From: Vitellaria paradoxa
Lineage: Eukaryota > Streptophyta > Magnoliopsida > Ericales > Sapotaceae
Assembly: GCA_019916065.1 (NCBI GenBank)
Contig: CM034242.1
Coordinates: 11,352,879-11,416,878 of the forward strand
Direction of reading: 5' to 3'
Length of the DNA stretch: 64,000 nt
A program made the position numbers and the translations under genes. This document shows positions 44,722 to 57,468 of the stretch, one piece after another (the first letter of the stretch is position 1; the number at the start of each line of letters is the position of its first letter). The notes under the pieces are model-generated. The model searched no databases. It was given only the letters and a program-made list of their open reading frames with translations, and was not told the origin of the DNA.

Positions 44722-47700
44722 TAGATCTTTAACGATTTATATAAGGTATTTTAGAGCACATGATTTTTTTCATATGTGGCAAGTTATATTACATAATTTC
44801 AAAGCTACTAGTTGTTTTGAGTATGGAAGATGATGCAACACAGTTTTTAAATCTTGATGACTGTGGCCTCATTTTCTTATATGATAGTGTGGTAAGATAG
44901 AAATCTCGATTGAGAAGCCTAGGACTGATATATTTGTTGAAATGTAAAATATGAGAGGAAAGAAGATAGGCACTAGATTGAGAAGTCTGACTCTTAATAA
45001 GGTAGTTTCTTTTGGAATTTCCACACAAGTGTATGATGGTGTGACCCTCAAATAATTGGCTAAACATTGGTCTTCTGAGCTTGAACCCACAATATAACCA
45101 TAGGTACCAGTGAATTGGACAAACCCAAATATGACATCAATTTGGCTTGCTTCTCAAGTTCATCCTGTTTATTGTGCTTTGTTGCTTGAATGATGCCTTT
45201 TATTGATATTTGAGCCTCTAAAGAATTTTTTTTAGTGATTGAAAGAACTAAATTTTGATTTTTTTTTCAGGGTTATCGAGTAATTTCTGTTGATATTCCA
45301 CGGGTGTGGAACCACCATGAATGGGTTCAAGCATTTGAGAAGTTTCTGGACGCAATTGATGTTCATTATGTAAGATTTCTGTTTTCTTTATGCATATTCT
45401 TCCTTACATGTAGTATTAATTCCCAGATGAAACTTTGCTCCTACATGCTAGCACCAGAGTGAAGATTTACTGATACTTGTCAAAATCCTGATCCAAAGAA
45501 ATATTAGAATTAGGTGAAGTTGCGACTGTTACGTAGAAAGATTAATCTAGATTATTTGTTAAGAAGTACCTATGGGTGAGACAGACATATAACATATCCA
45601 CAAATGTTTCATGCTCGTTATACTTTAATGTATGGCTGATTGGTAAAAAAAGAGAGATTAAAATCTTGACATTGAGGTTTGGTAGATATACGTGTCAAAT
45701 TATGATTCCATTTAAATATATATATATATATATGGCTGATTAATCAACTGGGAATGCTAGTTGATTGAATCAGTTTGAGGAGCCACAACATTGAAACGCG
45801 CCCGTTATGATTCACAAGAAGAATGTATTTTCCTGTCAAATAGACAAGCTTGAGAATCAGAGATATGCTCGATATGTGTCAGATTTATAGAAATTGCATA
45901 ATTTTGTTGTTAAAATAACATTAGTTCTTGATGGCTTGAGTAGACTGACCAATCTATTTCTTGATAGCTTGAGTTGACCGACCAATCTATGTTGAACAGG
46001 TACATCTTTATGGTACTTCCCTAGGAGGATTCTTGGCACAACTTTTTGCTCAGCATCGCCCTCGTCGGGTTAAATCATTGGTACTCTCAAATTCATTTTT
46101 GGAGACAAGAAATTTTGCAGCTGCAATGCCATGGGCTCCCATGTATGTTTTTGTATCACTAAATAGGGATTAGCTAGCTAGAGATATCTTAATTGTTTTC
46201 CTAGCTAATGGCTACCTAATGGTTGATTGTTGTTTAGTTCATTGATCATTTAATTTTAGGTCTTTCTTTTTCTGTTTATTTAACTTAATTTATTGTGGTG
46301 TTGTAAAGTCAGGCACATGAAAAGATTTTTTTTTCCTCATAATCCAATGACAAACTTCTCGTTGCAATAAACACAAGTTACATACTAACGTTTCCTTCAA
46401 TAACATCTCTGATTAATTGGGTTTTTCTACAGTTAGTTACTGAAATATGATTGCTTTTATTTTTATAAATAATTTGGTATTTAAGGAATTCAAGTCTCTG
46501 AATAATTTGTTGTAGTTAAGTTTTGCTTTTTGATTGGGAATTGGGAGATAATCAGCAGTAACTTTTTAACTTGACCTTGGTGTGTTGCCATCAAAAGTCT
46601 CATGAAATTGTTGGAGTTATGGTGATTATTTAATGAGGCTACTTGTCTGGAGATTGTCATTTATAATCTATCAGGACGGTAGGCTGGTTTTCTGTGGTAT
46701 ATTAGGATTTAGGAAGATAGGACTGCCATTGACTTGTGTAATGGACCACATTTACTTAAAAGTGCAAGACATAAAGTACGGAGTTAGTTTTTATTTCACC
46801 CTGTATTACTGCCGTAATTCATACCTGCCACTGAGTTGCCTTTTAGTTGATTGATTTTCTATGAGCTAAGATCTTCCTCATGTTCTAGCTATGAGGTTTG
46901 GTGAATATAAAAAATTATAACTGCCATCGAGCTGTAGTTTGTTTTGGGATTGGTGGGCTGAAATGTTCTCACGGTCAGTGGATGCCACCAAGGATGGAAT
47001 ACACCTCTCCAGCAAGTACTAGTTTGCGTGCTGTAACACTTGCTTTCCATACAAAAGAGATACTTGTATCTATCAGGCCATGTAGATTCCTATTCTCCAC
47101 TAAAGATCATATAATGAGGCGATGACGTACAGAGGGCAAATTGAGATACTTTGGTGCAGAGCAAATTTGCACCAATGCATTTGTTTAAGCAAATCAAGGG
47201 TGGCAATGGCAGCCTTTCATTATCATTTATTTGGTTTCTCATGCTTGATGGGAGCCTTTCATTATAATTTCTTTAGTTTTCCCATGCTTGGTGCACTCTT
47301 TTTGATAATGGGAATCCCATATTCAAAAATGAGATATCCTCGTGAGGTGTGAATAAAAAAATACATGACAATAAAAATGAGATATCCTCATATGGTATCC
47401 CATTTCATTTCCATGACAATCAAAGCTCAGGTATAAGAAAAAATAGTTTACCTTGTATGGATGAAGCCACTTTGTAAGTAGAAAGTAAGTTTGTCATACA
47501 AGAATTTGAATCATATGATAATTAGAATATAGAATGAACATTCTTAATTAAATTGTTAGCTAAAGTAATGTTGTAATATTAAAATTTAAGATACTTGATG
47601 GATGCAATAGAATTGTGTAGAGAATGACTATTATAATAAGATTGGTTGCTAATTAAAAAATTCAATGATGTTACACTTACATAACTAACATTTGACCTGG

Positions 47701-50700
47701 CATCCAAGGCAAACAGTTCTTTTTATGTATGATGTTTGAAAATTTAGTCTTCTATTACTTTCTTGTCAGTTATTAGGCAAAATCTCAATATGATAATGAA
47801 GTCTCCTTTCCATTATACATTCTCGTGCATGTCCAAACATTCAGATAGGAATATTTTCTGTTTTTATATTTATATTTTCAAATTTTGTAAACTGACAACA
47901 GAAATATATTTGTTAAATTTGTTTACGTTTTTTGGTTTCCAAAAGATTAAAAACTTAAACAGAAAAACGTAAATAGAAAAAAGGTATTTTCACTCTGTGT
48001 TTTTTTTCTGTTGCAAACATTTTGTCAATTCTAATACTTTATTCATTTTTGTTACTCCTATTAAAATAAATTATTTTATTCAAATATTTTATTGAACTAA
48101 AATTATTTTAATGAATAATATAATTAAATTAAATTACTTAAATTAATATGTAATATCTATTATTAAATTATTTTTAATAAATAATAAAATAAATATATTA
48201 ATTTAATTTAATAAATAGTTTAATTAATATAAATATATTTTATTAAATTATTTTAATAAATATCATAATTAAATTAATTTAATATATTTAATATGAATTA
48301 TATTTTATTAAATTATTTCTAATAAATATTGTAATTAAATTATTTAAATTATTATGAAATATATTTTATTCAATTATTTTTAATAAATAATATAATTAAA
48401 TTATAATTAATATATTTTATATTTACTAGATTAAATGATATAATATTTATATTTTATTCAAATTTTTTTAATAAATAACATAATTAAATTAAATTAATGT
48501 AAAATCTATTTATTAAATTCAATTAATTTTTAAAAAACTAATAAAATTAAATATTTTATGAAAATAAAAAATTAGCAATTGTAAATAAAATTGTATTTCC
48601 AAACGCAGTTTTAGTTTTTATTTCATAAAAAGAAAACGACAACAGAAAATATAAACATATAAACGTAAACAAAAAAACGACAGTGTTACCAAACAGCCCT
48701 TTTATATTTGATTCCTTAACATTCCTAGTTTTCTCATATGCTTAGGCATGAGGTGCCAAACTTTAAACACCTCGAGTTCTTCTTAATACTTGTTGGAGGG
48801 ACTTTTTTTTTTTTTGGGGTGATTTTAGCTACTTGTTATGGGTAGTGGTATCACTAATATCACCTTCCTACTTGTTGATATATTCCCTTCATTCCTCTTG
48901 TTGTCCTAGAATATATGATGACCCTCATCTATGTAGCATTAGCAGAAGAAGTTAACCTGAGTATAGGTATAAATAATTGCTCTAAGCTTTCATTATTAAA
49001 AGTCTTGTTTATTTTGTGCTCTAAATAATACATGGTCTATGGGAGTAGTCTGACAGCTAGTTTTCGTGGTCTTTATTACATTCAGTTATTTAAGAAGTTT
49101 ACTATACTTATCTAATTGAGGCTTCTCGACATTCTTAATATAGACATAATCCTCTAGAGGTATGCTTAGGGCATGTTTTTGGATTTCCAGCCAATGACAA
49201 GTAATTGTGCCATCATTCTTTCAGAACTAACATATACAACGTTCCTGAATGTGTCAAAGCTTCACATGCTAACCTGTTCCATTTTGGCTGGCAGTGTTGG
49301 TTGGACCCCCACTTTTTTGCTGAAGCGATATGTCTTATCAGGAATTCAGGATGGTCCCCATGAACCATTTATTGCTGATTCTGTGGACTTCGTTGTTTCC
49401 CAGGTTAGTTCTTAGAGACCTTAGTGTACTGTTTACTTAATAGTTATCTTTAGAACGTGCCTAAGCAATCTGCCATTAGTCTTATTCTTGGGTTTGTCAT
49501 CATGGAATGATACTGTTGTGAAGATAGCTGGCAACATTAGAACGAAAATTGTACTGTCAGTTTTTGGATTATGGTGACAATGTTGATTATTAAATTGTGA
49601 TCTTATTCCTCTCAGTAATCTATTTGGAATTCTGTTTTTGATGCCTTTTCCCTTTCACATGATCTTTTGAATAGTATATTTAAAAATCATGAGCCTCCCT
49701 AGAGTTACCAGAAATCACAAACCCTGCGATCTACGTTTTGATACTCACATTTGGAATGCGGTATGCTTACATTCTAGTCCACTAAATTTGACGATTTGAA
49801 AATATTATGCTTATGTTATGTTTTCATTAAAAAAACTTTGTGAAACTAATGAATTGATCACAAATTGGTTGACAATAACAAATAAGTTTAAGCTTTTACA
49901 AAAGGAGAATGAGCAAAGATTTGTATCAAACATAAAATGCACTTACTTTCATGTTCTATTTTCTTGATTAATTGTTTTCTGAAAATGCCACTTTTATATA
50001 TCAAAACATTTTAATAATATATGTGATGATTTTATAGGAAGCCTATCCACATCGTTTCGTATTTCAAAGACAAGCATACCACCTTCTAGTTTTCATTCCA
50101 TTTGCTAAAACAATCAATGTTTCAAGTAACATTGAGCCTACCTTCATAGATCAGGTTATTATCACTAATCATGTGTTTTCAATACTCTGTGTGCTTGGGT
50201 TTTGATCTTCAACCTGGATTTAGTCGTGAATGTGCAATTTTTTAACCTTAAGTAGTTTCAAAGGATTTATGAAAAGTCATATTGTGATTGTCAAGTTCAA
50301 AGAAGCCTTAAAGGATTTTCGACAGAGAGAAAAGGCAGTAGGGGTCACGTATGCTCCATGAGTCCCAATGAAGTTAATCCTTCAGTTAGGGACAACGATA
50401 GATCTATCCTTAAATGCAGGATTAATTGAGAGTGAGGGTATGGTTTACAAAAATGGATTTATTTTTAGGTAAGGAAATTAGATGGTTGATCTTGGTTTTT
50501 GGAGATGCATAGAATGGAAAGGGGGGAGCTCAGCTGTAGAGAATGTTGATGGAGAGTCGTAGGTTTTATTAGTGAGCCAGCATTGAATAAGAAAAGATAG
50601 GGCATGGAATTTAGGCTATGTTTGGTATCCAAAGGTAATTTCTTGCTTTCTATGTGGATATGCTCGCTGAAGTGAACATTTTTGGCTTAAGATTTGTTTG

Positions 50701-51235
50701 AATGTTGTTTTTCCCTTCTCCTTTTTGATCTATTTATTTAATGGAAAAGTGTAGGAAAGTTAGAATGTTGCACCAGATTCTTAATCTTCAGTGAGAACTA
50801 GAACTGAGAACCGGCCCAAGCCATATCAGTTCGGTTCAATCCTAAGCCGGGAACTGAGCCAATACTCATGTACAACCCTACTTTAAGTGGCATTTTACTT
50901 GGTCAAATACAGTAAGTAGAACTGGATAAACAGGTTTTTGGTTTAAGTCGGGCATATTTTGTTAAATAGAGAGACTTCAGATTACTTTCCAATTCTATTT
51001 GAACATGGGGAATACTATAGGAACCTATGATATTCAGGTTTGAGAATTTGTGGGTGGTTGAAGGTTTTATAGATAGAGTTAAAGAATGGTGGAATTGCTA
51101 CTTGGAGTATGGATCTTTTTGGTACATGAAACGAACACGGTAAGCTTGTAATCTAAAATGTGGTACAATAGGGGGGAGCTTTTCATAGTTTTCATATTAT
51201 TAAAATATTTTTGTATATAAAAATGACTTATTTAA

Positions 51236-51274
<39 letters not shown>

Positions 51275-54200
51275 TAAGAAAATAAAAGTGTAGATATTCG
51301 TGAAACTAAATATACTTTCTATATGATGCGAAACTTTAATCGTTATGTTTGCATAAAAGCTTAGACCGATTGGTTTTTGTCACATAATTTGTTATCAAGT
51401 CTCTATTTTCAAATGTATTTTCTAATGAAAATATAAGATAGATATTATCTTTCAGGTCGTTAAATTTAGTGTATTTGAACATTAGTGCATTCTAGAACTT
51501 GTATACCAAAATGTGGTTTTCAAGAGTAGTAATGATTTCTGGTAACTATGGGTGGATCAATTGTGTGGTGGAACTCCAAGTTATGCTTTTGCAAATAAGT
51601 TGAAGAAATTAAACAAAAATTTAGAGAAATGGAATAAGGAAGTGTTTGGTAGAGTTGGGGCTTCAAAGTGTTCGTTGATGGAGAAATTTTCTGATCTAGT
51701 TGGCCGGGATGGGAATGAGGATATTCCTTGAAATCCAAAGGAGATTGCAACTTGGATGGAGTTTGGAAAAGTGGCGAAGATGGAGGAAGCATGCAGCGAT
51801 AAAAAGTTTAGGGTGTTATAGATCAAGGAGGGAGAGACCAATACTATTTTTTTTTTAATTGGATAGCTAAAATGCACATGAACAAATTAAGCATATGGCC
51901 AAGATGATTGTGGATTTGCCTTTTGGAGCAAGAAGATGAGATTCGATACAGCATTATAGTTTTTTATTCTAGGATGTTTTTTGGATAAAGAACGTAGAGG
52001 CCAATTCTTGATAGGTTAGATATTCTCATTATTTCTAGTGAAGATAATTATAATATTGGAAAGGAAATTTCTAAAGAGGAGGTTTGGGGAGGTCTTAGTT
52101 TGCTGAATGAGGACAAGACTCCCTGTCTTGATGTGATGACCATCATATTTTTTTCAGTTGCGTTGGGAAGTTCTAGAAGTAGATGCTCGGAAGTTGTTTA
52201 ATGAATTCTTTGAATTAGGTATTTTTGAGAGAAGTCTTAATTCATTGTTCATTGCTTTAATTCCTAAAGAACAGGATCGAGAATATTAAAGATTTCAGGA
52301 TGATTACTTTAGTGGCCGGTGTAAGCTAATCAGCCTGAAATTATGGGTTGAGGTGACTTGTATGAATTGTCTACAATTATGGGGTGGAAGGTGTGATAAC
52401 TTGAATAGATGAATTGTTTACCAAAATGTGGTGTAAGGTTGGGTCACTTCCTTTGAAGTACATGGGGTCTTCCATTGGGAGCTTCATACAAGGTAAAAGA
52501 ATTTGGATGGGCTCATCGAGAAGTTTCAAAGGAGACAATCGGGTTGGAAGAAAATTTATCTATCCAAAGGAGCTAGATTTACACTTCTAAAAAGTTCGTT
52601 CTCCAATATGCCTACGTACATCATGTCTGTTTTTGTGGTGTTGGTCTCAAGGACCAGGATGCTTAAGAAGATGTAGAGGGTTTTTAAATTTATCTTGGCG
52701 TTGAAGATGATTTTAAATATCATTTGGTTGATTATGGAATAGGGTTTCAACTAATTGATTACCATGAAAACTCAATTTATTAATAAACTTATTTAACTTA
52801 ATTGAACAGCCACAAACACGGGGGATTCAATCAGAAGATTTTTTCTTAATAGCTCAACTTTTGGATGTTTTAAATTTAAAAAAAAAAAAGAATCAAGAAC
52901 TATAATTTTTAATTGCAAGGAATCCAAGCGTTCAATATTCGAAGTTATTGATTTTGTCAACAATAAATCGAAGGAAAAAAGTGTTCACCGTGCCAAAATT
53001 CTTAACTTTTCAACAGCAAATCAAGTATTGCGAAAGAAAAATCATTTTTTCAAAGTATTAAAACCACCCCCACAATATATTTAAAAATATATAGAATTGC
53101 AGAACCAAAAATATGCATTAAAAAATCATAGCTTACAATGATAATCAATGGCCTCCGCCCTTAACCTTGGCTAGGATTGATTACAAAGCATATAAAAAGA
53201 GAGAGGAGATGAGAGAGAGAATTGGAAAGACAAGGTCTAAATGCAAAGGCTAGGTTGTAAAAATATCATAAAATATCCTATATACACTCCTATACAAGTC
53301 CTAGAATGAATTAGAAATGAAATAAACTTCAAAACACTTCAGGGAAATTGAATTGGCTCAAATTTCACAGCAGGTTTTTAGGTTTGACTTAGGTCACAGT
53401 TTGGACCCCAAAACATCAGAAATTGGAGATGGCTATCAAAGAGAAAATTATAGACATTTGAATTTCTTCCAATGGCGCAAAAATTTGAGTCAAAAAGTTA
53501 TGGTTGAAATGCTGAAATGGCGTCAAGTTGGACTTTCTGAAAAACTTACTAATATGCAACTTTGTTTCCCATCCTTCAATCATTCACCCTACAGCCACTT
53601 TAACCACTTATAAAATATTTAATGAAATCTCTATATCCTTCAATCTCAAGATTCCTGATACCTTATCAAGCTTCATAGAAAGTGTCTAAAAACCAGCTCC
53701 AATGCTCCTCCATTGCTCCCCGGGGAGTTCTAACTCTTTATCTTCTCCATCACAACCTTCATGACTTGATCTCCATTGATGCTAACTTAAATAATTTAAT
53801 CTGAAATTCACAACCAGAGACAAAACTGATCAAGTGCAAAATCTTCATTTAAAAGCACGACAATTAACCTTAAAGTTCACACAAGTAAGATCAGTGTATC
53901 AATTTATAAGCACTGTTTTAGAGCATAATCAATAACTATTGTATGCCCAAAAGGTGGGTGAAGGGAAAGATAGTTTAAGATGGGACCTTGCCAAAACAAG
54001 AGTTTTCAATGTTAAAATGTGGTTGTGATGGCTGGAAATGGAGAGGCCTCTTTTCCTCGAAAAGGCTTTTGGTCGTCTGGTGCTCCTTTGAAAGCTTCTT
54101 TGTCTGTTTGGTGTTTGATTCATATTAGAATCCTTACTAATGACAATATCACAAAAAGAGGGTGGTACATTTTTAATTGGTGTTGCTTGTGCAAGAGAGA

Positions 54201-56671
54201 TGGGGAGTGTATTGATCATTTCTTTTGTAGACTGTGGATGGGCAAATGAAGCATCGGGGTTGGCTATATCTCAGCTTGGTATGTCTTAGGTATTTCCCAA
54301 GGACGCAAGGCCAATATTGAGACATGGTGGGGGTGGAATGATCAAAAAGAGAAGAAAATAGTGTGGAAGTTTGTTCCTTCTTGTTTGTATAGGCTTATCT
54401 ATAGGGAGGGGAATAAGACTGTTTTAATTTAGAAATCCTGTGTACAGGTTGAAGAGAGGTTTCTTATCCATTTTGTTTAGTTGGTTAGCCGGTGTTATAG
54501 AACTGGATTTCTATAGTTCTTTGGTCTCTGTTCAGAAAATGGATATGCAGTCCTAGATTCAGGTACATGGACGGCATCCTTTTGATGCCTATTTAATTAA
54601 CTACTGAATATTTATTTATCAAAAAATAATCTGATACAAATTTTTGGAAGTTTATACATGTCCTTGACACGCAATTTCTACTTCAAGACATTGAATAATC
54701 TTGATCGGTTATTAATTTTTATCACTTTTGATTGTGACCTAGAGATCGTTTTATGTCCTTGCTGCAAGTGTGGTATGGATGGCAAATGGGCAGATTTAAG
54801 TGGGTTTGGGTTGGGTTACAGTGAATTGTGGGCTAAAAATACTCAACCCATCTAAAGTCGTATCTGCGGGTCATATATGGGTCCATTCAAACCCAATAAC
54901 TCAAAGTCAACCCATTTCGTTATGATTTAAATTTTTTCTTTACTTTTTTCTTTGGTAAATAAAAGAAATGCTTTTATTTTTTGATTCTCTTTAATAAATT
55001 TGAGATGATAAAATATAAAACTAGAACTATAAAAATAGTACAGGAGAGATTTTTTTTTAATTAATATCCTCAAAACTGTCTGCTTCAATGAAACTTTTAC
55101 AAATATAGATTCGAAAACATTGAAGTGTTGAAACAAGCAACTATTTTCATGTTATTTCCTGGCTGTAGAAAAGAGAGAAAAATCAACCCTTTGTTTTCTT
55201 GCCAATCAAATGGAACTTCTGTTAGAATTGAATGGGTAATTAAAATGTGGAACACCTTTGCTTTGGAATTGATTTGTTGAGTTCCATGGGGATGTTGAGA
55301 CGGTCTGTAACTGCGTCAACATCATTGCCAAAGGCTGCAAAGGAGGCCTTCTCAAGCTCATGAGGTGTATTTGATAGCCTGTATAGTTGTATCCTTTATA
55401 ATCAAGCATGATTGCTTGGAAACCAGTGTTTGCAACGGCAATCATCTAGTGGTGCCACGAGTACTATACTATCATATCTCCAGATAGCTGTAGAGGAACA
55501 TCACTGCTGAGGGACTGCCTCCGATCTTAGCTTCAACCCATTCAATTCACCATTGGTCAGCGTCTCTTTCCCTTTCACAGCTGTTGTCATCATCTCTCTC
55601 TCTCTCTCTCTCTTGTATGAACTGGAAGAAATGGGTAGCAATTGGTAACAAGTTTAATAAGTGATTTTGATTTCGTACCCAATCTGTGTAAGATATAAAC
55701 CCATCTAAACCCATTTGGAACTGAGTTTCTAAAAGTATGGCTCAATAAAAACCCAATTAGTAAAATTGCAACACCCAACCCATTTAAATTGGATGGGTTT
55801 GGTGGGTTGACACTTTTGGGCTTCCTTTGCCAACTCTACTCGTGGGACTCACTTTAATTCAACTTCATCCTATCATTTATTTTTATTTACCTAAGAATTT
55901 CTTTTAAAATTACTGCTTCTCTTTGCATCACACGAGTAGCCATTCTTACTACCTTTCATTTATGGTTAAGCTCTATTTTTGTCACTCCGCCATCCTGTAA
56001 TTCCATGAAAAGTGGAATATTCAGCAATGTAAGAAGTTTTATGGCCTTCTTCTTCACAGTCTATTTACCTAACATATGAAACTGCTTGTGTTTTTCTTAA
56101 ATTACTTTATTTGAATATTGTGCAGGTTGAAACACTCTCAAAAGATGACTTAGCATCTAGATTATCTTTAACAGCAGATGCTGCCTCGATTGGACCCCTT
56201 CTGCTTTCAGATTCTTTTATAACTATAATGGATGTATGTAATCTCAATCTTCTGTGGATGAGTGTTTTTCCTGCTGAATGTGAAAGATCCACTACCAAAA
56301 TGAGTCACATGGTAGATGGGCATTAGCTAAGCTTTGGCATCCAAATGCTGGTAGGGCAGATGGAAAAATTAATTCATTACTTTTCCAGTTACAGATATTA
56401 TTTGTCAAAATATTATATATATACATATATATAAAATAAACTCATCATTTAGTAATAGTTCACGAGTCCTTGAATTCCTGCATTCTGGTGGACACTTACT
56501 GATTATGAATATTATTATTGCCTTTGCTGGCAGCCAATTTTAATTAACTTTTACCATGATAATTTCTTCGTAGAAATGCCATGCATTTCTCTACAAGTGC
56601 TTCCAACTCTTATCCCTTTGCTTCCCTTGCATTTTGGGTGTTTTGAGGGTCATTTATAGCTTGAGTGTAAA

Positions 56672-56703
<32 letters not shown>

Positions 56704-57452
56704 CAGGAAACCTTTATTGTTATCTTCTTTTATAATAACGCTGGTATGTGCTCCTTCTTGAAGACCAATGACTATTCCTCGATCCCTCAACAACTCAAAG
56801 ATGAAGTGAGTGAAAGGTATCCTGGAGCGAGGCGAGCATACATGAAGACAGGAGGTGATTTCCCATTTCTTTCGCGACCGGACGAAGTCAATCTTCACCT
56901 TCAGGTATGTTAATGAAGTCTCTGTTATCACTTCTACCTGTCATGCCAATGGCAGCGGTTGATGCATTGTGTTTAACGGGAGTCTCTCAACTGATTACTG
57001 CAATGCGACAGCTCCACTTGCGAAGAGTAGGCGTTGAAGCTCGTCCGGATTTGGTCCGAGGCATTTCAAAGGATGCTAGTGGCGCTGGTGGTGGCGGGAG
57101 TTCCAGTGAACCGGATGATGGAAAAGACAATGGCGACAATGCACCAAAGGATGATGCAGGAAGTTCTGGGACCACACCTCCCGAAAGTCAACCGCCGCCT
57201 CCAGCTTCAGAAAGTCCCGATTCTCATGATTTGGACAGCCAGCTCCTCAGCAATGCAAAAGTAGGTGCCACTGGGGGTGAGAATTTGTCATTCCTCTTGT
57301 TGCTTGCAATTTTCGAGAAACAGCAATACTTAATAGCTGCTAATACTTTCCTGCAATTTACGTGGTGGTTTTGTACTCTTTATCTGCTTCCTCTTAGCAC
57401 GGGATCGTTGTACATTGATAGTGAGTCTTGTTGGAAAGTGTACATGGGTTGA
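42804..57452 (+). CDS. Maspardin (SPG21) homologue, alpha/beta hydrolase-fold protein
   Basis: Plant homologue of maspardin/ACP33, an alpha/beta-hydrolase-fold protein linked to endosomal trafficking in animals; its plant role is unknown. Exons: 42804-42875, 44286-44411, 45271-45369, 46000-46142, 49295-49403, 56126-56233, 56764-56904 and 57012-57452, all GT-AG, with frame kept throughout. The joined protein is 412 residues if the last frame is read to its stop. It starts MKGVFSAPGDYVYFKSQVPL. The nucleophile elbow is LYGTSLGGF with Ser106. Later segments AMPWAPIVGWTPTFLLKRYV, DGPHEPFIADSVDFVVSQ, RYPGARRAYMKTGGDFPFLS and RPDEVNLHLQLHLRRVGVE are all maspardin-like. After about residue 280 comes a Gly/Ser/Asp/Pro-rich tail absent from animal maspardins. 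Introns are large (fifth: 6.7 kb) and full of transposon relics. The C-terminal end is uncertain, since a possible further intron starts at 57261. Confidence 0.9.
44496..44557 (+). mobile_element. Tiny 5'-truncated LINE tail in maspardin intron 2
   Basis: About 62 bp ending gatgccctttttatac...tatcaataaata correspond to the last bases of the LINE at 51490-54628 (gcatccttttgatgcctatt, tatttatcaaaaaata). They are flanked by an 18-bp duplication, ataaatagcagat(t/c)atgt, at 44478-44495 and 44558-44575 with one difference. This is a retroposition event that copied almost only the 3' end. Confidence 0.6.
44689..44719. repeat. (AC)n microsatellite in maspardin intron 2
   Basis: A poly-C run, a short poly-A and then about 15 AC units lie about 280 bp downstream of exon 2. 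Probably length-variable. Confidence 0.9.
46143..49294 (+). other. Maspardin intron 4 with AT-only repeat block
   Basis: The 3.15-kb intron contains at about 48050-48545 nearly pure A/T sequence made of diverged units of the type attttattaaattatttttaataaata(t)ataattaaatta, repeated roughly every 60-70 bp. On either side lie inverted pieces (tttgtttacgttttttggtt near 47920 and aaacgtaaacaaaaaaacga near 48662), so the block may be the inside of a foldback element of about 0.85 kb. Open frames in the intron (46633, 46898, 47122, 47763) have no recognised content. Confidence 0.55.
51236..51274. repeat. (AAT)n microsatellite in maspardin intron 5
   Basis: About 13 AAT units. Not coding. Confidence 0.9.
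51490..54628 (+). mobile_element. Decayed LINE (L1-type) with large internal losses
   Basis: Within intron 5, + strand pieces in shifting frames read as a plant L1-type ORF2. GTPSYAFANKLKKLNKNLEK (about 51571-51630), WNKEVFGRVGASK and IKEGETNTIF come from the region before the reverse transcriptase. LFNEFFELGIFERSLNSLFI ALIPKE (about 52197-52275) and IKDFRMITLV are from the N-terminal part of the RT. SLPLKYMG, then IYLSKGARFTLLKSSFSNMP TYIMSVF (about 52545-52630), come from after the catalytic core. RILTNDNITKRGW...NWCCLC KRDGECIDHFF (about 54130-54230) is the RT zinc-binding end. The segment that should hold the catalytic YADD is missing between about 52345 and 52430. The 3' end ttgatgcctatttaatt...tatcaaaaaataa is typical. 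Multiple stops make it dead. Confidence 0.8.
52756..53925 (+). mobile_element. LTR-like insertion inside the LINE
   Basis: The LINE reading is lost after about 52745 and resumes near 53935. The inserted 1.17 kb can be bounded as TGATTACC...TTAGAGCA with TAAT on both sides (52752-52755 and 53926-53929). It has a TATA-like tataaaa (about 53190) and, some 130 bp later, AATAAA (about 53319), the order expected of an LTR. No protein frame is present. The four-base AT-only duplication could be chance, so the exact ends are tentative, but the fact of an insertion is well supported by the broken LINE. Confidence 0.45.
54774..55840. mobile_element. hAT-like element carrying a gene fragment (Pack-type candidate)
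   Basis: The two arms (54774-54920 and 55625-55840) are rich in opposed copies of 'aacccat/atgggtt'. The ends are tatggatggcaaa and tttgccaactcta, imperfectly inverted and close to hAT termini. The same arm type is seen in the element at 3524-4549. Between the arms lies a piece of an epoxide hydrolase gene in reverse orientation, with its (GA)n leader. No exact 8-bp duplication was found. A capture event is the simplest reading; the alternative is that the repeat arms flanked the pseudogene independently. Confidence 0.5.
55260..55593 (-). pseudogene. Epoxide hydrolase first-exon fragment, broken
   Basis: Read on the minus strand, frames joined by shifts give VEAKIGGSPSAVMFLYSYLE (55478-55537; compare the family motif around HGFPE), WHH-stop-MIAVANTGFQAI (about 55410-55458; family W-RHQM-IAVANAG pattern) and LSNTPHELEKASFAAFGNDV (about 55330-55390). 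This is the N-terminal part of a plant soluble epoxide hydrolase, an alpha/beta hydrolase. Upstream on the minus strand are ATGATG (55588-55593) and a (GA)n tract (55594-55614) that look like the native start and 5' leader. Two frameshifts and at least two stops, including one at a position where a Gln is expected, make it non-functional. Only the first exon is present. Confidence 0.7.
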
Positions 57453-57468
57453 AGATTTTTGTTTGTAG
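57261..57468 (+). other. Possible last intron of the maspardin gene
   Basis: GTAGGT at 57261 directly follows a complete codon (..LLSNAK), and a T-rich stretch ending TTTGTAG stands at 57462-57468. Splicing it would replace the read-through tail by MGLFKQFYAKLSSSMCR... ending TAA at 57586-57588. Without splicing the frame continues through a hydrophobic stretch (NLSFLLLLAIFEKQQYLIAA to LYLLPL) and stops at 57450-57452. The hydrophobic, low-complexity nature of the read-through fits intron sequence better than a soluble protein's end, but this is inference. Confidence 0.45.
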
